Assembly: GCA_037444845.1 (NCBI GenBank) | Contig: JBBILQ010000085.1 | Span: 1-8,087 of the forward strand | Reading direction: 5' to 3' | DNA: 8,087 nucleotides | From: JARYMI01 sp037444845 | GTDB lineage: Bacteria; Acidobacteriota; Aminicenantia; Aminicenantales; UBA8522 | Shown: piece after piece, positions 4,858-8,087 of the stretch | Position numbering within the stretch: the first letter of the stretch is position 1 | Layout of the letters: each line of letters opens with the position of its first letter | The notes under the pieces: model-generated | Database searches by the model: none | Told to the model about the DNA's origin: nothing | The model's input: only the letters and a program-made list of their open reading frames with translations | Made by a program: the position numbers and the translations under genes

Positions 4858-6279
4858 ATGGACAAAGACACGTTCAAGAAATTCGGTTATAAATTCGTCG
4901 ATTGGGTGGCCGATTACTTAGAAGGAGTCGAGAAATACCCTGTCTGTTCGAAGGCTAGGCCCGGAGAAATCAAAAACCGTCTTCCCTCAAGCCCGCCCCC
5001 TCAGGCCGAGCGTATGGAAACAATTTTTGATGATTTTGATAAGATCATCACTCCAGGCATCACTCACTGGCAGCATCCCTCCTGGTTTGCCTATTTTCCG
5101 GCCAATAACAGCCCCGTTTCAGTCCTGGCCGAGCTCCTGACGGCCGGCGTGGGCGCGCAGTGCATGAGCTGGCAGACCTCGCCGGCTGCGGCCGAGCTCG
5201 AGGAGGTGGTCACAGACTGGCTGCGCCAGATGTTAGGGCTTCCCGACGGCCTGGCCGGCGTGATCCAGGACACAGCCTCAACGGCGACGCTCTGCGCCCT
5301 GCTCACAGCCAGGGAAAGAGCCACGGGTTTTAAATCTAACCAGAGCGGCTTCAGAGAACCCCTGGTCGTTTATTCTTCGGACCAGACGCATTCGAGCATC
5401 GAAAAGGGAGTCAAGATCGCAGGGTTTGGGAGGGAAAACTTGCGGCTCGTCCAGACAGATGAGGCCTACGCCATGATTCCGGATAGACTCGAGGAAGCCG
5501 TGTGGCAGGACAAAAAGCGAGGGTTGAAGCCCGCTTGTGTCGTGGCCACGCTCGGAACGACCTCTTCCGTGGCCATCGACCCGTTAGCGGATATCGGAAG
5601 AATCTGCCAGGAGCACGGGCTCTGGCTTCATGTCGATGCCGCTTTTGCCGGGTCGGCGGCCATCCTGCCCGAGATGAGATGGATGTTAGAGGGAGCAGGG
5701 TTCATGGACTCTTTTGTCTTCAACCCGCACAAATGGCTGTTTACGAATTTCGACTGCTCCGCCTACTTTGTCAAAGACCCGGCCGCGCTCATCCGGACGT
5801 TCGAGGTCAACCCCGAGTACCTCAAGACCGGGCATGACGCCCAGGTCAGGAATTATCGCGACTGGGGAATCCAGTTAGGCCGGAGATTCCGGGCGCTGAA
5901 GCTCTGGTTCGTCATCCGTTCTTATGGAGTTGAAGGGCTTCGGGCGGTCCTCAGGGAGCATCTCCGGTTGGCGCAGCTATTCAAGAGCTGGGTGGAGGAA
6001 GACGCAAGGTTTGAACTCATGGCTCCTGTGCCGCTCAGCCTCGTCTGTTTTCGGCTAAACGACGGCCGGGGAGAGGCCAGACTGGATGAGCTGAACAAGC
6101 AACTTCTGGAGAAGATCAACGTCGGCGGCGCCGTGTACATGACTCACACGTCACTGCGCGGGCGCTATGTCCTGCGGCTGGCCATCGGCCAGCGGACGAC
6201 CCAGGAACGTCACGTGCGCGCTGCCTGGGAGCTAATCAAAGGAGAGGCCGAAGAGCTTCTGAAGACTTCGAATCGCTGA
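4858..6279 (+). CDS. Group II PLP-dependent amino-acid decarboxylase (aromatic-L-amino-acid decarboxylase type)
   Basis: The 473-residue cytoplasmic enzyme should convert an aromatic amino acid to its amine (tryptophan, tyrosine, phenylalanine or DOPA) and CO2. AGGAG seven bases before the ATG fixes the start. Length and colinearity match animal and plant AADCs throughout. Visible landmarks: HWQHPSWFAYFP (70-81), the substrate-side region; DTASTATLCALL (138-149); H178 in THSS, expected to stack on the PLP ring; ATLGTTSS (230-237); D260 in LHVDAAFAGSA, expected to contact the pyridine nitrogen; K292 in NPHKWL, the Schiff-base lysine; and LGRRFRALKLWFVIRSYG (340-357). Y321 (NPEYLK) fits the mobile-loop tyrosine of true decarboxylases; related aldehyde synthases carry phenylalanine there. 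The motif AYFP is followed by A82 where mammalian enzymes have threonine, so the substrate is uncertain. It is a single-gene unit with its own promoter, convergent with nhaC. No aromatic-amino-acid transporter is adjacent. Confidence 0.9.
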   Translation: MDKDTFKKFGYKFVDWVADYLEGVEKYPVCSKARPGEIKNRLPSSPPPQAERMETIFDDFDKIITPGITHWQHPSWFAYFPANNSPVSVLAELLTAGVGAQCMSWQTSPAAAELEEVVTDWLRQMLGLPDGLAGVIQDTASTATLCALLTARERATGFKSNQSGFREPLVVYSSDQTHSSIEKGVKIAGFGRENLRLVQTDEAYAMIPDRLEEAVWQDKKRGLKPACVVATLGTTSSVAIDPLADIGRICQEHGLWLHVDAAFAGSAAILPEMRWMLEGAGFMDSFVFNPHKWLFTNFDCSAYFVKDPAALIRTFEVNPEYLKTGHDAQVRNYRDWGIQLGRRFRALKLWFVIRSYGVEGLRAVLREHLRLAQLFKSWVEEDARFELMAPVPLSLVCFRLNDGRGEARLDELNKQLLEKINVGGAVYMTHTSLRGRYVLRLAIGQRTTQERHVRAAWELIKGEAEELLKTSNR

Positions 6280-6299
6280 CTCGAATCTCGCGATTTTTT
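6271..6299 (+). terminator. Weak intrinsic terminator after the decarboxylase
   Basis: AATCGC (6271-6276) pairs with GCGATT (6290-6295) over a 13-base loop, and the T-run extends to 6299. The 5' arm overlaps the last codons and stop of the gene. The stem is only six pairs, so efficiency is doubtful. The site is the expected place between convergent genes. Confidence 0.45.
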
Positions 6300-6329
6300 C
6301 CAACTATCACAAACGCATGCAATAACGCG

Positions 6330-7718
6330 TCATTGCGAATCTTCCTTCTTGGCCATGGTGATCCCTGTATAGCCATAAAATATGGAAACCACAGGGATGG
6401 AAAGGTTGAGGAAAGCATAGGGAAGATAAACGAAGGGGCTGACTCCCAAAGTCGCGTGCATGAAAGCCCCACAGCTGTTCCAGGGGATCAGGGGAGAAGT
6501 CAGGGTCCCCGCATTTTCCAGACAGCGGGAAAGATTTTTGGGATGGAGTCCTTGGGCATCGAAAGCGCTTTTGTACATCCTGCCTGGAATAACGATGGCC
6601 ATGTACTGGTCTGAGGCGATAGCGTTCATCCCTATGCAGCTCAGAATTGTTGTCGTTACCAAAGAACCTGTTCTTCTGACTCTTTTCAGGAGGGACCCTG
6701 TCAAAACCTCGAGCATCCCTGTTTTCTCCATAACCCCGCCAAAGGAAAGGGCACAGATGATTAGGGCCACTGTGGTCATCATGCTCTCCAGCCCGCCCCT
6801 GGAAAGCAAATCATCGACCAGCTTGACTCCTGTCTGAGAAACATATCCTGATTGAGCAGCATGAATGACATCGGCCAGAGATTTTGACTGGGTGAGCACG
6901 GCAAAAACGCCGCCCATGACGGTCCCTCCTAACAAAGCGGGCAGAGGAGGAACCCTTTTAACAACCATGACGATAATGAGGACAGGGGGAAGGAGAAGGA
7001 TGGGATGGACAAAAAAGGTGGACTTGATGGCAGCCAGAATAGTTTCGATGTTTCCATTTTCCAAAACTCTTCCTGAAAATCGTGCGCCGAGCAATCCGTA
7101 GAGAACAGCGGCAAGGATATACCCCGGAGTCGCCGTGTAGACCATATGCTTGACATGGGAGAAGATATCGGTTCCCGCGACTGCGGGCGCAAGGTTTGTC
7201 GTATCGGAAAGGGGCGACATCTTATCGCCAAAATAGGCTCCGGAAATAATAGCTCCTGCGATCATCGAAACAGGAATGCCTAAGCCCTTGCCCACACCGA
7301 TGAGTGCGATTCCAACCGTCCCAGCGGTCGACCATGATGACCCCGTGCCGAGGGAAACGATCGAGCAGATGATCAACGTCGCGACGAGAAAAATCCCTGG
7401 CGAAAGAACCTTCAGGCCATAATAAATCATGGATGGAACGATTCCACCCATCATCCAGGTTCCGATCATCGTCCCCACGATCATCAGAATCAAAATAGCT
7501 CCCATGGCCATGGTGATTCCGGTGACCATCCCGTCCAAAATTTCCGTCCAGGGGTGTCTGAAAATGACGGCAACCGCTGAGGCGACGGCTGCGGCAAAAA
7601 TGAGAGGGATATGCGGAGGCTGCTTGAAGATACTGATGGTCACAAACAGAGCTGCGACCAGAAAAAGAACTGGAATCAGGGCGAATCCCAGCCTGATTTT
7701 CTTTCTTTTATCAGTCAA
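6330..7718 (-). CDS. nhaC: Na+/H+ antiporter, NhaC family
   Basis: The 462-residue inner-membrane protein exchanges Na+ for H+ and helps in sodium and pH homeostasis. It is hydrophobic almost throughout, with about a dozen membrane segments from residue 11 on, after a short positive head (MTDKRKKIR). Family signatures are strong: GTGSSWSTAGTVGIALIGVG (124-143), AYFGDKMSPLSDTTNLAP (161-178), a SDQYMAIVIPGRMY block and LTSPLIPWNSCGAF near the C-terminus. Length is normal for NhaC. Some NhaC relatives exchange other solutes (for example malate/lactate antiporters), so the exact substrate is not certain. The start is TTG at 7718: an in-frame stop lies shortly upstream, and the next ATG would remove the first two membrane segments. 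No clear Shine-Dalgarno precedes it. It converges with the decarboxylase gene with 50 bases between. Confidence 0.92.
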   Translation of the reverse strand: MTDKRKKIRLGFALIPVLFLVAALFVTISIFKQPPHIPLIFAAAVASAVAVIFRHPWTEILDGMVTGITMAMGAILILMIVGTMIGTWMMGGIVPSMIYYGLKVLSPGIFLVATLIICSIVSLGTGSSWSTAGTVGIALIGVGKGLGIPVSMIAGAIISGAYFGDKMSPLSDTTNLAPAVAGTDIFSHVKHMVYTATPGYILAAVLYGLLGARFSGRVLENGNIETILAAIKSTFFVHPILLLPPVLIIVMVVKRVPPLPALLGGTVMGGVFAVLTQSKSLADVIHAAQSGYVSQTGVKLVDDLLSRGGLESMMTTVALIICALSFGGVMEKTGMLEVLTGSLLKRVRRTGSLVTTTILSCIGMNAIASDQYMAIVIPGRMYKSAFDAQGLHPKNLSRCLENAGTLTSPLIPWNSCGAFMHATLGVSPFVYLPYAFLNLSIPVVSIFYGYTGITMAKKEDSQ

Positions 7719-7742
7719 CTTCGTGTTTTTTAAAGGGAAAGA

Positions 7743-7771
7743 ATTTTATTGAAAAAAAGAGCAAAAAGCAA
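7743..7771 (-). promoter_or_regulatory. Promoter-like element for nhaC
   Basis: Minus strand TTGCTT (7771-7766), a 17-base spacer, and TAAAAT (7748-7743). Transcription would begin near 7736, giving a leader of under 20 bases before the TTG start. The -35 box overlaps the end of the transposase remnant, so the promoter may have formed at the insertion boundary. Confidence 0.45.
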
Positions 7772-7912
7772 CCAACCGCCCCATTCTTCCAGGCGCCTGG
7801 CATGGAAGGAGGAGGAAGAGGCCGCGGGTGCGGCAGGAAAACATCAAAAGCCTTTCCTCCCGCAGTCCGGACAGCGGATGCGGGCAAACCCGCAGTGCGG
7901 GTTGCCGCAGTC
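7769..7912 (-). pseudogene. Degraded IS91-family transposase fragment (zinc-binding region)
   Basis: Three consecutive minus-strand frames together read like the cysteine-rich N-terminal part of IS91-type transposases. The first (from 7912) gives DCGNPHCGFARIRCPDCGRK and then a stop. After a one-base shift the second gives REERLLMFSCRTRGL. After another shift the third (7810-7769) gives SFHARRLEEWGGWL. In intact members I recall, these blocks form one frame: C-G-x-x-x-x-G-F-A-R-x-R-C-x-D-C, then L-L-x-F-S-C-x-x-R-G-F-C-P-S-C-x-A-R-R, then E-E-W-G. The C-P-S-C cysteines are lost here. The catalytic HUH-type domain and the rest of the gene are absent. It is old insertion debris fused to the upstream region of nhaC. 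Confidence 0.7.
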
Positions 7913-8036
7913 GAGGCGTCGTTGAGAGGAGCGAAGCGGGTCTTTCTCCCTTTTGGCTTTCCCACAAATTTACGAAGATATCAGGGCTAACGCTCCGCAG
8001 CTTTCTTATCAAGAATCGCCTCTGCCTGGGTCTCTA
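7913..8036. other. Non-coding stretch between transposase debris and edge repeat
   Basis: No complete gene is visible. It may include further decayed 5' sequence of the transposase remnant, but I cannot recognise it. The minus-strand frame ending at the stop at 7987-7989 is discussed among the findings as a possible gene end entering from the right edge. Confidence 0.35.
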
Positions 8037-8087
8037 GTGTCCCGTCTCGTAAGTACCTTGCCGAAGTCCTCCGCAAAGACGGGACAC
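8037..8087. repeat. 11-bp inverted repeat at the window end (possible small hairpin element or IS end)
   Basis: GTGTCCCGTCT (8037-8047) and AGACGGGACAC (8077-8087) are perfect reverse complements separated by 29 bases. The right arm ends exactly at the last base of the window. The left arm is preceded by TA within CTAG. This would suit a small element targeted to TA, or the end of an insertion sequence, and repeats commonly terminate contigs. The partner flank is outside the window. Confidence 0.6.

Noticed and set aside
4858..7718. Decarboxylase plus NhaC as a coupled amine-export or acid-resistance system
   Set aside because: The genes are convergent with separate promoters, and NhaC is not an amino-acid/amine exchanger; proximity alone does not support a functional link.
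7880..7908. GC-rich imperfect inverted repeat (GCGGGCAAACCCGC with GCGGGTTGCCGC) as a functional RNA hairpin
   Set aside because: It falls inside the transposase relic and is accounted for by the repeated Cys-Gly-containing coding text (CGNPHCG); no T-run or other signal follows.
7711..8012. Two overlapping minus-strand frames upstream of nhaC as separate genes
   Set aside because: Their recognisable parts are frame fragments of the IS91-type relic; neither is a complete protein and they overlap each other in different frames.
8037..8087. Integron attC site or CRISPR repeat
   Set aside because: There is a single copy, no GTTRRRY/RYYYAAC core sites, and no integrase, cas genes or spaced repeats anywhere in the window.

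Overview
The window looks like a piece of a Gram-negative (diderm) bacterial genome, probably the end of a draft contig. The organism encodes a TonB-dependent outer-membrane receptor under a cobalamin riboswitch, uses sigma70-like promoters and AGGAG-type ribosome sites, and has GC-rich genes with AT-rich spacers. The style resembles uncultured lineages such as Candidatus Aminicenantes or Acidobacteriota, but that assignment is an impression from protein flavour and not a result.

Left part (1-1864, minus strand): the wreck of a type I restriction-modification locus. An HsdM-like methyltransferase has its true N-terminus and its catalytic and C-terminal parts, but is missing in frame the block that should carry the N-terminal HsdM domain and the SAM-binding motif I. 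It overlaps by 4 bases (ATGA) a DUF5655-type gene that keeps only about 62 family-like residues before running into AT-rich, unrelated sequence. No hsdS or hsdR is present in the window.

Middle left (2014-4281, minus strand): a BtuB-like TonB-dependent receptor with a complete control region. Reading leftwards there is a consensus promoter, a cobalamin riboswitch, an intrinsic terminator as expression platform, a leader, an RBS and the gene. This is the most complete regulatory unit of the window: cobalamin binding should stop transcription before the receptor gene.

Divergent spacer (4282-4857): about 575 bases with no large gene. It holds a perfect 16-bp hairpin, a 39-codon reading frame ending at that hairpin, a promoter-like element pointing into it, a second terminator-like hairpin on the plus strand, and the promoter of the next gene. 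A small RNA or small-protein unit here is possible but unproven.

Middle right (4858-6279, plus strand): a full-length group II PLP-dependent amino-acid decarboxylase close to aromatic-L-amino-acid decarboxylases, followed by a weak terminator. Convergent to it (6330-7718, minus strand) is an NhaC-type Na+/H+ antiporter.

Right edge (7719-8087): nhaC is preceded by a degraded, frameshifted remnant of an IS91-family transposase zinc-binding region. A promoter-like element overlaps the edge of this remnant. The window ends exactly on an 11-bp inverted repeat (51 bp in total), possibly an insertion-element end or a small hairpin element. I do not see a new multi-gene system. The points of most interest are the internally deleted HsdM, the unexplained structured spacer between btuB and the decarboxylase, and the mobile-element debris at the right edge.
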